From JBBRMW01 sp965246845 (GTDB taxonomy: Bacteria > Chloroflexota > Anaerolineae > Aggregatilineales > UBA2796), in the NCBI GenBank assembly GCA_965246845.1, contig CBDFFR010000004.1, positions 186,001 to 250,000 on the forward strand: DNA of 64,000 nucleotides. Reading direction: 5' to 3'. The translations under genes and the position numbers were made by a program. Under the pieces are notes generated by a model that was not told the origin of the DNA, searched no databases, and saw only the letters and a list, made by a program, of their open reading frames with translations. Numbering within the stretch: the first letter of the stretch is position 1; every line of letters begins with the position of its first letter. Of this stretch, positions 9,545-19,040 are shown piece after piece.

Positions 9545-11095
9545 CTATCGTCTATCTGCCGCAGGTAAGATGAAGCTGAACGTACTTCCTTTACCGGGTA
9601 TGCTGGTTGCTGTGGCTTCGCCCCTTAAACGGCGGACAATCAACCTGACAATCGCCAGTCCAAGCCCGTTACCCTCCACCCTGCGTTCTCGCAAGCGCGA
9701 AAAGGGTATGAAGAGTTTTTCCATTTCTTTGATTGTGAGACCTGTCCCGTTATCTTTTACCCAATAAGAGACAGTCCCATTTGTATGTGGAGATGCTCCT
9801 ATTTGAATCACCGGTGGTATGCCGCCAAATTTAATGGCATTGGACAGGTAATTTATCCAGATTCTTTCAACCCACGGACCGTATCCTAACGCTAGAGGCA
9901 TCTCTTCCTGTATCGTGACAACGGATTTGGTATTCACAATCATCTCGTTGAGCTGATGCACTACGCCAAGAACAATCTGTCGCACATCGACAGGCTCAAA
10001 CACAATCGTCCGCGTTTCACGAAGACGCGCGAAAAGTATCAATGCGTCGAGTGTATCGTTCATTTTGACAGTGACTTCTTGCACCTGGTTGAGCTTTTGC
10101 TGAGTACGCTCCCCATCCTGAGCCTCGATGTAACGTTTCAACAGATGCAAGGAGGCTTGCAGCATTGTCAGAGGTTGTTTAAGATCATGAGCCACTGCAT
10201 AGCCGAACGCCTGCAACTCCTCTATAAGTTGAGTTTGCTTGATCAGCATTCGTTCATGGTTATGGCGCAGATTCCGATTATCAAGCACCCGAACAATGAC
10301 GCTTTCGAGTAGATCAAAGTAGGCCCCGGTTACATCCTTGACGATGTAATCATCGGCTCCAGACTTCATAGCATCGACAGCAAGCTGCTCATGTCCTGTC
10401 CCTGTAAGCATGATTGATGTGGGTGGAAAGTCATAGACTCGATGAAGTTCACGAAGAACATTCAATCCCAACATACCAGGCAGCGTCTGATCGATGAGAA
10501 CCACATCAAAATTATTGTTAGCGCAAAGTGCCAGTCCGCTTTCGCCGTCAGCGGCTACCATGACTGTATAACCAAATTTTTCCAGATGAATGCGAATGAG
10601 TTCGGCTGCCCCAGGATCGTCTTCAATATATAAAACGCGAATGGGTGCTTCCATGAAATAATCGCTGATGTCTTCCGGCAAATCGACAGCGGAAATAAGA
10701 GTGCCGAGCTGTTTTACGGCGTGAGCAAAATCTCTGTAATTTACCGGCTTACGGACATAAACGCTGCAGCCGAGAGCATAGCAACGCTCAATCTCTCGAT
10801 TATCATTCGACGAAGTCAGGACGATGATAGGTATTTTGCTCGTTTCATGAGTCGACTTCAAGTGTTCTATTACACCGTATCCATCGACGACGGGTAAATT
10901 CAAATCCAGCAGGATGAGCAAATAATCCAGGTCGCCATGCTCACCAACTTGTCGCACATAGTCCAGCGCCAATTGTCCATCTGCCACATGCTGAACTGGA
11001 ATCTTCAAACCAGCGTCTTTGAGATTCATCTGGATCAGGGTTGCATGACCCTCATCATCTTCCACTAATAAGATTGTGAATTGTTTAGTTTGCAT
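9545..11095 (-). CDS. double-receiver histidine kinase
   Basis: A 516-residue hybrid kinase with two receivers in front of the kinase core. The first (1-145) is Rcp1-like (LLVEDDEGHATLIQ, Asp64 in LILLDLNLPV, YVRKPVNY). The second (about 152-275) is a CheY-like receiver (LYIEDDPGAAE, VVLIDQTLPG, YIVKD). A HisKA domain with VAHDLKQPLTML and an HATPase domain (NYLSNAIKFGG, DNGTGLT, GNGLGLAIVRLI) follow. Two receivers of different type suggest that it integrates two phospho-inputs. It begins 6 bases after the upstream 1196-residue kinase on the same strand, so that membrane kinase is the likely donor to the first receiver. Confidence 0.9.
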   Translation of the reverse strand: MQTKQFTILLVEDDEGHATLIQMNLKDAGLKIPVQHVADGQLALDYVRQVGEHGDLDYLLILLDLNLPVVDGYGVIEHLKSTHETSKIPIIVLTSSNDNREIERCYALGCSVYVRKPVNYRDFAHAVKQLGTLISAVDLPEDISDYFMEAPIRVLYIEDDPGAAELIRIHLEKFGYTVMVAADGESGLALCANNNFDVVLIDQTLPGMLGLNVLRELHRVYDFPPTSIMLTGTGHEQLAVDAMKSGADDYIVKDVTGAYFDLLESVIVRVLDNRNLRHNHERMLIKQTQLIEELQAFGYAVAHDLKQPLTMLQASLHLLKRYIEAQDGERTQQKLNQVQEVTVKMNDTLDALILFARLRETRTIVFEPVDVRQIVLGVVHQLNEMIVNTKSVVTIQEEMPLALGYGPWVERIWINYLSNAIKFGGIPPVIQIGASPHTNGTVSYWVKDNGTGLTIKEMEKLFIPFSRLRERRVEGNGLGLAIVRLIVRRLRGEATATSIPGKGSTFSFILPAADRR

Positions 11096-11101
11096 TTTTG
11101 G

Positions 11102-14100
11102 TTATACCCTCGAATTAGGAATTGTGAACGAAAAGGTCGTACCCCTATTAGGAGTAGAATTGAACCAGATTTTCCCGTGGTGGCGTTTTATGAGTGCTTG
11201 AACATATGCTAATCCCATGCCTTGTCCTTCAATAGCAGAGCGACCGGCACGGCGGAATGGTGCGAAGATTTTATCATAATCCACTTCCGCTATACCGCGA
11301 CCATTATCCTGCACATGGATTGTCAATTTCTCATCATCGCGCTCAGAATAGATGCGAATTTGTCCTCTCCGGTCTGGATCAAGGTAATTAATCGCATTGC
11401 TGATTATGTTACCCAGAATTTGATCCAGGGCAATGCGGTCTGCCTGAATTTCAGGTAATTCATCTACAACAATCTCAACCGATTGCTCTGTAATTTGCAT
11501 AGCCAGGGATTGCAGAATGCGACTTACCAGGTCTTTTAAATTCACAACTTCATAATTTAACTGACGATTCTCCAGGCGAGAAAGTTTTAAGATGGCCGAT
11601 GTAAATCCATCCATACGATCTACCGAGGTGTTAATAAAACGCAGCGAAGTGGGAATTTTTTCGTGGATGGCCGTATTTAAAGTGGCAATTTGCGCCTCAT
11701 CCAAAAGAGGAGCAACGCTTTTGAAAACGCTATCAATCTGCTCCACAGATACCTGCAATAGCTCCGAGAACCCTTTCAGATTGATGAGCGGAGCGCGTAA
11801 ATCGTGAGAAACAATGTAGGCAAAGCGCTCGATCTCCTTATTCGCCTGTTGCAACTGCTCATTTATTCTTTGCAGGGCGATTTCATCACTTTTAATTTTC
11901 GTAATATCGTGATTAACCACAACTACTCCTATAATGGTTTGTTGCTGATCGCGCATCGGAATGGCATAGTTCAGAATAAATTTGTGGCTACCATCAAAAC
12001 ACTCTATCTCAACTTCTTCATTGAGAGAAGTTTCTCCTTTCATAATTGCCCGTGCCGCCGCCCACTCCTCAGGTTGGATGAGCATTCCTGTATCAACCCA
12101 CCAGCCCTTATATTCACCATAGTCTTCAACCCCGACGAATCTTACACCTTCCCAGATTTGCTGTGCTGCCGGATTGGACTGCGTAATCGTCCCCGTGGAA
12201 TCGATGATCAGAACACCAATTGGCAAAATTTCAAGTATGGTGCGTAAAAGTCGCTCATCATGCTTGATTATGTCTTCTGCTCGCTTACGCTCACTGATAT
12301 CCGTTGAAAGAATGAAAATACCTTCCGGCACGGGCTGAATGCTGAGTTCGAACCAACCGATGGTGTTGTCGGGAAAGGTAAACGGGTTCTCAATATGTTC
12401 TGTGACCCGTTGTTGCATACAACGTTTCATCACGCCAAACAGCGAGGACTGTTCAATACCGGGGTACATCTCCATCATGGTACTGCCTAATAAATCTTTT
12501 TTGGTGCGGAGTCCCTGAGCGGCAGCGGCATCATTGAGGTAGATATAGTGCCAGTCAAAATCAATAATCTGAGCGCCTTCGACCATCCTGTCAAGCACGA
12601 TCTGAAGGCGCTGCATTTCCATCTCGTAACGCTTGCGCTCGGTAATATCCCGGGTTACGATCACGACGCCCTGATTATCGGGCAGAGGCGCTGCATTTAC
12701 ACTTGTCCAAATCGTTATACCATCTTCTTTGATGACACCAATTTCGACATCATAAATGGGCTGCTGCTCTATAAAGGCTCTTTCACTGGGAAATTCTGTT
12801 GGCAGTATTGATGTACCATCACTGTGAATATATTGCCTGGATCGATATTTTCCCGTCAAGAGGTCGGGCATACTAATATCCATTATCTTCTCAAGCGTAG
12901 AATTTATCTGGAAAACGTGTCGATCACTATTCATCAAAGAAGCGCCTACAGGAAGCAGTTCAAAAATCGTTTGCAATTTTTCTTTATTCATCCGTAAATC
13001 ATCTTCCACCCGCTTACGCTCAGTGATGTCACGAGCGATATTGGACACGCCGATTACCTGACCGTTAGCATCTTTCATTAGAGAAATAGTTAGAGAGACT
13101 GGAATGTGGCGTTCGTCTTTGGTAACGCGCACACTCTCAAACTGCTCTATCAGTTCGCCCCGCATCAGCTTTGCTATGATTGATGACTCCTCGCTCTGCC
13201 GATCCGGTGGGAACAGTAGTTCAATGGAGTGTCCGACCATTTCGGAGGCTGTGTAACCAAAGACACGTTCTGCACCAAAATTCCAGCTTGTAATTGTGCC
13301 GTCCAGTCGTTTGGAGATAATTGCGTCATCTGTCGATTGAACAATCGCCGCTAGCTCTGCAAGCGACTCTTCAGCTTGCTTGCGGCGTGTAACGTCTTGA
13401 ACGACAATTAACCCATTCGAGATAGTGCCGTCGACATCATATATGGGAACAAAATTCGAGTTGTAGTATAGACCGGCACTCTGTCGCTCAAACTGGAATG
13501 CTTCGCCTTGAAGCACACGCTCATACAGAGGCAGCAAAGCCTGCTGTGATGCAAGGGGCAGAACTTCAAAAATCGTTTTTCCGAGCATGTGATCCTTGGA
13601 ATAGCCTGTTGCTTTCAGGATAGGACCGTCCGCTACAGTGTATCGCTTCTCGTGATTAAACATGATGACGGCGGTCTCAGGCAGATGCTCAACCAGCATT
13701 CGATAAAGCGCCTGAGTTCGCTCGCGTTCGATAATTTCCTGATTTAATATCTGATTTGCCTGTTTCAGTTCGGCTGTTCGATCCTGTACCAGCGACTCAA
13801 GCTGCTCATTCATCTGGCGCAGCGCATCCAACGCCTTACTGCGTTCGACATCCATAGGATTCAACGAGTTAGCATTCCAAAAAACAATTAATGTGAACAC
13901 GCTGATATTGGACACAGCAACGATCGCAAGCCCAAAATTCGTATCATAAAGTCCCGCCTCCAGTCCCTTCTGCCACAACCATCCAAGTACAAGCGGAATA
14001 ACAATCGCTGTCGGCAATAATCGCCTGATCAGCACTCCCCCCGCACCATCCGTTACTATCACCGCGGTCAGTCCATTTTCCGGGCGGGCAAACACGACTC

Positions 14101-14692
14101 CGATTCCGATGATAATGAATGAAAGGGTCGTAAGCAGAGCCATTGAGGAGAAGATACTAATCTGATACAGTGACTGCTCATTATAGATATAGCCTGCAAG
14201 TGAGATCAGTGCGATGAAGGTCGCTGCCAGTGCAAGCAACTGGGCGACAACTATGCGACGGGATCGAACAAAAACCAGCATGCTAACCCCAATCAGAGAA
14301 AAGGTCAGCGCGGTAACTGGTGACATCCGGCCAGGATATGCATATTGACTGGCTGCTGTGTCCTGTACCAACCCCTGGTCCAGGCCGAAATTCCCGTTGA
14401 AGAGATATTCGCCCAATGTGAACAGCCCCAGGAGAAACACGATAAAAGCCGCTATCTGCGCGATGCGGGGTCGCCGACAAAGATTTAACAGTCCAATCCC
14501 GGACAGCACAAACGCCAGCGCCGCATTAAATTTCATGGTGGCGAGACCGGGCATCACGCTCCTCAGTATTTCAATGTTGAACAGCCAATTTACAATATCG
14601 AGACAGCCAACAGCAATCACCACTACAGCAGCTAACCGCGACAGGTTTTGTAATCTGATAACTATCCGGGGATTAGATTCAAAGCGATTCAT
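11102..14692 (-). CDS. membrane multi-PAS sensor histidine kinase
   Basis: A 1196-residue kinase. The first 280 residues hold about eight hydrophobic segments, an integral-membrane sensor of MASE-like layout. A coiled coil (about 290-325) leads to five PAS units (about 330-915), each ending in D.T.RK/ERKR-type linkers. The HisKA H box is VSHDLRAPLINL (about 960) and the HATPase domain has NIISNAINYL, DNGRGIAEVD and GMGLAYVQALI, the form common in the bacteriophytochrome-like kinase class. Two of its PAS units are close copies of PAS units in the kinase at 3585-7649 but in swapped order. It heads the minus-strand run with two hybrid kinases. The signal is unknown; a membrane-embedded or hydrophobic ligand is possible. 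Confidence 0.9.
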   Translation of the reverse strand: MNRFESNPRIVIRLQNLSRLAAVVVIAVGCLDIVNWLFNIEILRSVMPGLATMKFNAALAFVLSGIGLLNLCRRPRIAQIAAFIVFLLGLFTLGEYLFNGNFGLDQGLVQDTAASQYAYPGRMSPVTALTFSLIGVSMLVFVRSRRIVVAQLLALAATFIALISLAGYIYNEQSLYQISIFSSMALLTTLSFIIIGIGVVFARPENGLTAVIVTDGAGGVLIRRLLPTAIVIPLVLGWLWQKGLEAGLYDTNFGLAIVAVSNISVFTLIVFWNANSLNPMDVERSKALDALRQMNEQLESLVQDRTAELKQANQILNQEIIERERTQALYRMLVEHLPETAVIMFNHEKRYTVADGPILKATGYSKDHMLGKTIFEVLPLASQQALLPLYERVLQGEAFQFERQSAGLYYNSNFVPIYDVDGTISNGLIVVQDVTRRKQAEESLAELAAIVQSTDDAIISKRLDGTITSWNFGAERVFGYTASEMVGHSIELLFPPDRQSEESSIIAKLMRGELIEQFESVRVTKDERHIPVSLTISLMKDANGQVIGVSNIARDITERKRVEDDLRMNKEKLQTIFELLPVGASLMNSDRHVFQINSTLEKIMDISMPDLLTGKYRSRQYIHSDGTSILPTEFPSERAFIEQQPIYDVEIGVIKEDGITIWTSVNAAPLPDNQGVVIVTRDITERKRYEMEMQRLQIVLDRMVEGAQIIDFDWHYIYLNDAAAAQGLRTKKDLLGSTMMEMYPGIEQSSLFGVMKRCMQQRVTEHIENPFTFPDNTIGWFELSIQPVPEGIFILSTDISERKRAEDIIKHDERLLRTILEILPIGVLIIDSTGTITQSNPAAQQIWEGVRFVGVEDYGEYKGWWVDTGMLIQPEEWAAARAIMKGETSLNEEVEIECFDGSHKFILNYAIPMRDQQQTIIGVVVVNHDITKIKSDEIALQRINEQLQQANKEIERFAYIVSHDLRAPLINLKGFSELLQVSVEQIDSVFKSVAPLLDEAQIATLNTAIHEKIPTSLRFINTSVDRMDGFTSAILKLSRLENRQLNYEVVNLKDLVSRILQSLAMQITEQSVEIVVDELPEIQADRIALDQILGNIISNAINYLDPDRRGQIRIYSERDDEKLTIHVQDNGRGIAEVDYDKIFAPFRRAGRSAIEGQGMGLAYVQALIKRHHGKIWFNSTPNRGTTFSFTIPNSRV

Positions 14693-15051
14693 AAGACTTC
14701 CAGACTTTGATATGTTGATACTGTTTCTCTATTATCAATTTAATTAGCCTTGGTGCAGTCTGACCCCGGCACTCGTGCCAAACAAGGCAATCCCTCTAAT
14801 CGCAGCTTGTTGCCTGCTTCGCTTACACTGCTGCCATGTTCAACCTGCTCGTCAAGATCTCTCGTCAGCTTGACCCTGTAGCTGACACGTTCAAGGTCAG
14901 CATCGCTCATTTCTCGTTATGACTTTCGCCACTGGTTAATATATACCATGTTAGTGGTTTTATTGATAGAGTGGGATACTTTGCGCTCGGTTTGTCCTGT
15001 AGCTGCACCGCCTTCGTCATGGTCAAGCAAAACTATTTTAAGCGTGGTGGA
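14693..15051. other. intergenic stretch, no supported gene
   Basis: No gene is supported. A 28-codon frame starting with ATG at 14835 has no recognisable relatives. The stretch should hold the promoter of the minus-strand kinase operon near 14693-14760, but no convincing hexamer pair was found. Confidence 0.5.
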
Positions 15052-15399
15052 CTAACGGCGAGAAAGTGAAGCGAAGAAATGAGGTAAGACAATAATACAG
15101 GGAGCGATGACTATAAGCAAGATTATCGCGCTTCGGCTGGTCGAGGCATTCAGTATGGATACGGTCTGTCGAACGCTCAAAAAAACGCACTCAAGCCGTG
15201 CCGCATCCCGGAAGTGAACGCAGCGTTCGAGGTCAGCGAGTTGGTATGTGATATTTGGTCTGGAATAGCAGCGTTGTGCATAGTCAAGCGTTTCAGGTCC
15301 AATGTCTACACTTGTAACCAGCACATTGGGCAGCATTGATAACATATGGCATCCAAGTATTGAGTCACTGTGAACACTGTGTTTCGGACAACTGCCCAT
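15052..15399 (-). pseudogene. class I SAM methyltransferase remnant
   Basis: The frame contains GCHMLSMLPN followed by VDIGPETLDYAQRCYSRP and NITYQLADLE. This is the glycine-rich loop region, the second beta strand with its acidic residue (VDI), and the third strand with its aspartate, as in class I SAM-dependent methyltransferases of the small-molecule or lipid type. After LADLER the frame loses the family pattern, while a neighbouring frame shows FFERSTDRIH, similar to the FE..EH motif, which points to a frameshift. No N-terminal part is recognisable in 15400-15700. It is a decayed gene, possibly once linked to the nucleotide-sugar genes that follow on the other strand. Confidence 0.55.
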
Positions 15400-15762
15400 T
15401 GCACAATAAGGACCAATTACATACGACTTGTTGCCGGGTGCATAGTGCCTGATCGTGATACGCGTTTGCAGTTACCATTGAAACCTTGAGGCTGACCTGA
15501 TACACTCAGCGGAAGATAAAAGATGTGTATTGTATGCAGAAGACGTTAGGATGTACCCCGGCATTCTGAAGCTATGCTGTCTGTTCATTCGGAAGTGTTC
15601 GCCGATAACTAGGGATGTGACATATAAAGCATGAGTGAATACCGCGTGTCGATAATGTTTGATGCAACACGAGTCTATGAACACGTTTCGGCTCAAGACG
15701 ATGTTGAACTACTGCGTATCATTGATCAGGTTCACCTTTCTACAAACAGGTAAAGAATTCTC
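15400..15762. other. intergenic stretch upstream of capE-like gene
   Basis: No intact gene is seen. The minus strand has a 74-codon frame (15472-15696) that may be the eroded N-terminal side of the methyltransferase remnant, but no motif supports it. The end provides AGGTAAAG before the ATG at 15763. Confidence 0.4.
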
Positions 15763-16818
15763 ATGCTGACAGGTAAAAACATTCTCATAACCGGCGGGAC
15801 CGGGTCGCTCGGCAAAGTCCTGGTTCGTCGATTGCTCACTGGTGAGATGGGTACACCGAACAAAATCATCGTGTTTTCGCGCGATGAGGCCAAGCAGCAT
15901 GAGATGCGCGTCCGTTATCAAAACCGCCCTCAGAATGCCACGGACGAGATCATCTATCGAAATTTTCAGCAGCTACTGCAATTCGAAATCGGCGATGTTC
16001 GCGACTATCAACGAATTGCCATGTCGCTTCAAGGGATCGATGTTGTATTTAATGCCGCCGCGCTCAAACAGGTACCGACCTGTGAGTATTTCCCGTTTGA
16101 GGCAGTCCGTACTAACATTGAAGGTGCGGAAAATATTGTTCGTGCGATCCGTCAATTTCAACTTACAGTCGAAACTGTAATTGGAATTTCAACCGACAAG
16201 GCCTGTAAGCCGATCAATGTAATGGGTATGACCAAAGCATTACAAGAGCGCGTGTTCATCAGCGCAAACATTAATTGCCCCGATACGCGCTTCGTGTGTG
16301 TACGCTATGGCAATGTGCTAGCATCACGCGGGTCTGTTGTCCCATTGTTTATCGATCAAATTAACCGAAACCAACCAGTAACTATCACCACGACTGAGAT
16401 GACGCGGTTCCTCTTGAGTCTGGATCAAGCGGTGAATACGGTTTTCGCGGCGTTAAAGGGTGCAGAGCGGGGTGAAATCTACATCCCTCGTATTCCATCG
16501 GCCAGGATGATCGATGTTGCGAAAGCGCTCATTGAAGATCGTCCTAATGAAGTTATCGTTACGGGAATACGCCCGGGCGAAAAGATTCATGAGATTTTGA
16601 TCTCCGATGAAGAAGCAGCTCGTACCATTGACCGACAGGATTATTATGCTATTGCCCCAATGTTGCCTGAGCTTAACAACCACTCAGCTTTCACGCCCTT
16701 GCCACGTGAATACAGCTCAGCGGACAATGTCATGGCTCCGGATGCGGTCGCGGCACTGCTCAAGCAGCACAATCTGATCGTAGGGAAATTGGTGTACGAA
16801 GACGAACTTCACGCATGA
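15763..16818 (+). CDS. CapE/FnlA-like UDP-GlcNAc 4,6-dehydratase/epimerase
   Basis: A 351-residue extended short-chain dehydrogenase of the polysaccharide-biosynthesis (FlaA1/CapD) superfamily. The NAD-binding loop is TGGTGSLG (9-16); FSRDEAKQHEMR, NAAALKQVP.CEYFP and STDKACKPINVMGMTKA follow. In the active site a Met replaces the usual Tyr of YxxxK (MGMTK), as is known for CapE/CapD-type enzymes. The length and the C-terminal MTRFLLSLDQAV/RPGEK.HE pattern fit CapE/WbjB/FnlA, which turn UDP-GlcNAc into 4-keto-6-deoxy-L sugars for capsule or O-antigen. It overlaps the following epimerase by ATGA, so the two form one operon. PseB-type 4,6-dehydratase is the main alternative. Confidence 0.85.
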   Translation: MLTGKNILITGGTGSLGKVLVRRLLTGEMGTPNKIIVFSRDEAKQHEMRVRYQNRPQNATDEIIYRNFQQLLQFEIGDVRDYQRIAMSLQGIDVVFNAAALKQVPTCEYFPFEAVRTNIEGAENIVRAIRQFQLTVETVIGISTDKACKPINVMGMTKALQERVFISANINCPDTRFVCVRYGNVLASRGSVVPLFIDQINRNQPVTITTTEMTRFLLSLDQAVNTVFAALKGAERGEIYIPRIPSARMIDVAKALIEDRPNEVIVTGIRPGEKIHEILISDEEAARTIDRQDYYAIAPMLPELNNHSAFTPLPREYSSADNVMAPDAVAALLKQHNLIVGKLVYEDELHA

Positions 16819-17912
16819 AAGTGATGACTGTCTTGGGAACACGCCCGGAAATTATACGCCTGAGTCGCGTGATTGCCGAGGTGGATAAACATTGTAATCA
16901 TATTTTGGTACACACGGGTCAAAATTTTGATCCCAATTTGAGCGACATCTTTTTTCAGGACCTCGGCATACGCACTCCCGATCATTATATGGGGGTGCAA
17001 AGTGCCAGCCTTGGCGAGCAGATCGGGAAAATTATTATCCAGGGTGAAGCAGTGATCCGGGAACATAACCCTGATCGTCTTTTGCTACTTGGCGACACCA
17101 ATAGCGCACTGATTGCCATCGTTGCCAAACGGTTGGGTATTCCAGTCTTCCATATGGAGGCAGGAAACCGGTGCTACGACGACCGTGTGCCTGAGGAAGT
17201 AAATCGACGTATTATTGATCATAGTAGCGATGTGCTGCTGCCGTACACAGAGCGTAGCCGTGAAAATCTGCTGCGCGAAGGAATACCGAATCATCGCGTC
17301 TATGTGACCGGGAACCCAATCAACGAAGTCATCAATAGCTACGACGCTCAGATTAATGCCTCCGACATCTTGTCCACGTTAAAGCTGAACCCGTCAGGTT
17401 ACTTTTTGGTCACGATGCACCGGGCAGAAAATGTGGATATCGAGCCACGTTTACAACAGCTTGTGGAAGGACTGAAATGTCTTCAAGAAAAATACCAACT
17501 GCCGATCATTTGCAGCCTGCACCCACGAACCAGCAACAAGATGCAGAAGTATGGGTTAGACACAAAAGACAGCCAGATACGCTTCTGTAAGCCGTTCGGT
17601 TTTTTTGACTTTATCCAGTTGGAGCGTAGTGCATTCTGCGTCATAAGTGACAGCGGCACGGTTCAAGAAGAATGTGCGATCTTTAAGGTACCTAACGTCA
17701 CAATTCGTGATGTGACGGAACGCCCTGAGACACTCGAATGTGGTAGCAATATACTCAGTGGTGTCGACCCGGCGATGCTCATGCTCTGTGTCCGGGTGGT
17801 TCTTGACCAAAAAGCCGAATGGGCAATACCCCCTGAATATGCGGTCACCAATGTGAGCCGTAAAATTGTCAAAATCTTACTCGGATACCTGAATGGGGTG
17901 GATAGCAAATAG
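16815..17912 (+). CDS. CapG/FnlC-like UDP-sugar 2-epimerase
   Basis: A 365-residue non-hydrolysing UDP-N-acetylhexosamine 2-epimerase with a GT-B fold. Recognised parts are LGTRPEIIRLS at the start, HTGQNFDPNLSDIFF, GDTNSALIA, HMEAGNRCYDDRVPEE, HRAENVD, and SDSGTVQEECA near the end. The GNRC motif is the form seen in WbjD/CapG/FnlC enzymes of UDP-N-acetyl-L-fucosamine synthesis; WecB has a different loop. The upstream partner is CapE-like, which supports that pathway. The middle reductase (CapF/WbjC/FnlB) that normally sits between the two is absent from the window. The product would be a nucleotide sugar for surface polysaccharide. Confidence 0.85.
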   Translation: MKVMTVLGTRPEIIRLSRVIAEVDKHCNHILVHTGQNFDPNLSDIFFQDLGIRTPDHYMGVQSASLGEQIGKIIIQGEAVIREHNPDRLLLLGDTNSALIAIVAKRLGIPVFHMEAGNRCYDDRVPEEVNRRIIDHSSDVLLPYTERSRENLLREGIPNHRVYVTGNPINEVINSYDAQINASDILSTLKLNPSGYFLVTMHRAENVDIEPRLQQLVEGLKCLQEKYQLPIICSLHPRTSNKMQKYGLDTKDSQIRFCKPFGFFDFIQLERSAFCVISDSGTVQEECAIFKVPNVTIRDVTERPETLECGSNILSGVDPAMLMLCVRVVLDQKAEWAIPPEYAVTNVSRKIVKILLGYLNGVDSK

Positions 17913-18252
17913 TGGCTGTTTCGGCGTCACGCTGACGGCGTTCGGGAGGAGTAGCCTTATCACCCTTTTTGGCGAGTGGGACGAAGGTGCGCAGACAGCG
18001 CCACTGACATTCGCTGAGGAGATATGGTATACCGCCGCGCTGTTTCCAAGTTCGAGCGTTAAATGTACCGACGCCTGAAGCTGAACCTATCGACTTGTGC
18101 TTGTCGAATATGATGGCGTGAAGTTGGTTTCGACAGCTTCCATAACGAAGTCAGAATAGTACTGTTCTAAACTCAGAATGAGGTTTTGTCACTGATACTT
18201 TTGTCTGCCTTTGATGACATTGTTGCTCATGATCGTGAACTCGTCATAAAAC
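17913..18252. other. intergenic stretch, no supported gene
   Basis: Nothing convincing is encoded here. A short frame at 17893-18078 has no family pattern. The stretch ends at the strong promoter of the MBL/TetR operon. Confidence 0.5.
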
Positions 18253-18281
18253 TTGACAAACTAATGTAGTTAGTTTAAAAT
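18253..18281 (+). promoter_or_regulatory. sigma-70 promoter with internal TetR-type operator
   Basis: The -35 box TTGACA (18253-18258) is consensus and stands 17 bases from the -10 box TAAAAT (18276-18281). The spacer is filled by a perfect inverted repeat, AAACTAA (18258-18264) and TTAGTTT (18270-18276) around TGTAG. The repeat touches both boxes, so a bound protein would exclude RNA polymerase. The TetR-family gene in the same operon (19018-19599) is the likely ligand, giving negative autoregulation. A ribosome binding site AAAGAGG (18298-18304) follows 7 bases before the ATG at 18312. Confidence 0.8.
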
Positions 18282-18311
18282 CTATAAACATTAGCTTAAA
18301 GAGGCAAAGCG

Positions 18312-19040
18312 ATGCACATTCAAAAACACGGCGAATATCTCATCCAACTGGAGCGGTTGACGTTCGTGAACTTTTATCTGGTGCGTGAAGACGACGGATT
18401 CACGTTGGTAGATACAGGGATGGGGGGCGGCGCCAAAGGTATTCTCGAAGCAGCGAAACAGCACGGCGAGACTATCAAACGAATCGTGCTGACGCACTCC
18501 CATCTCGATCACGTCGGCTCGTTGGACGCGCTGCACGCGATTATCCCCGACGCAGCAGTCATGATCTCGGCGCGTGACGCACGTTTTTTGACAGGTGACA
18601 AAAGCCTCGACCCTAACGAACCGCAGACTCCGCTCAAGGGTGGTTATCCGGTGGTCAAGACCGTGCCGACGCGCTTATTGCAACCGGGCGATAAAGTAGG
18701 CTCACTGCAAGTGATTGCCAGCCCCGGTCACACGCCCGGTCATGTGTCTTTTTGGGATCCGCGTCAGGGTGTGCTGCTGGCCGGAGATGCCTACAGCACC
18801 AAGGCCGGCACTTCGACGGGTGGCACAATGCGACTGTTGTTTCCCTTCCCGGCGATGGCAACCTGGCACAAACCAAGCGCGATTCAAAGTGCCGAGACAC
18901 TAATCGCGCTCAAACCAAAATGGCTGGCGACAGGACATGGCAGAGTGGTCGAAAATCCGGTAGCCTCGATGCAGAAAGCGATTGACGAGGCGAAACGCAA
19001 AACCGGAGTAACAACCTATGGCGGCTCACAAGCAGGTTAA
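18312..19040 (+). CDS. MBL-fold metallo-hydrolase
   Basis: A 242-residue metallo-beta-lactamase-fold protein without signal peptide. The metal motif HxHxDH is seen as THSHLDHVG (His72, His74, Asp76, His77); GHTPGH and LLAGDAY supply the further metal ligands, and TGHG lies near the C-terminus. The group includes glyoxalase II-like and other thioester, lactone or detoxifying hydrolases; the substrate cannot be told. It is first in an operon with a TetR repressor whose start lies inside its last 23 bases, and a redox fusion protein follows. This suggests an inducible detoxification or stress response. Confidence 0.88.
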   Translation: MHIQKHGEYLIQLERLTFVNFYLVREDDGFTLVDTGMGGGAKGILEAAKQHGETIKRIVLTHSHLDHVGSLDALHAIIPDAAVMISARDARFLTGDKSLDPNEPQTPLKGGYPVVKTVPTRLLQPGDKVGSLQVIASPGHTPGHVSFWDPRQGVLLAGDAYSTKAGTSTGGTMRLLFPFPAMATWHKPSAIQSAETLIALKPKWLATGHGRVVENPVASMQKAIDEAKRKTGVTTYGGSQAG

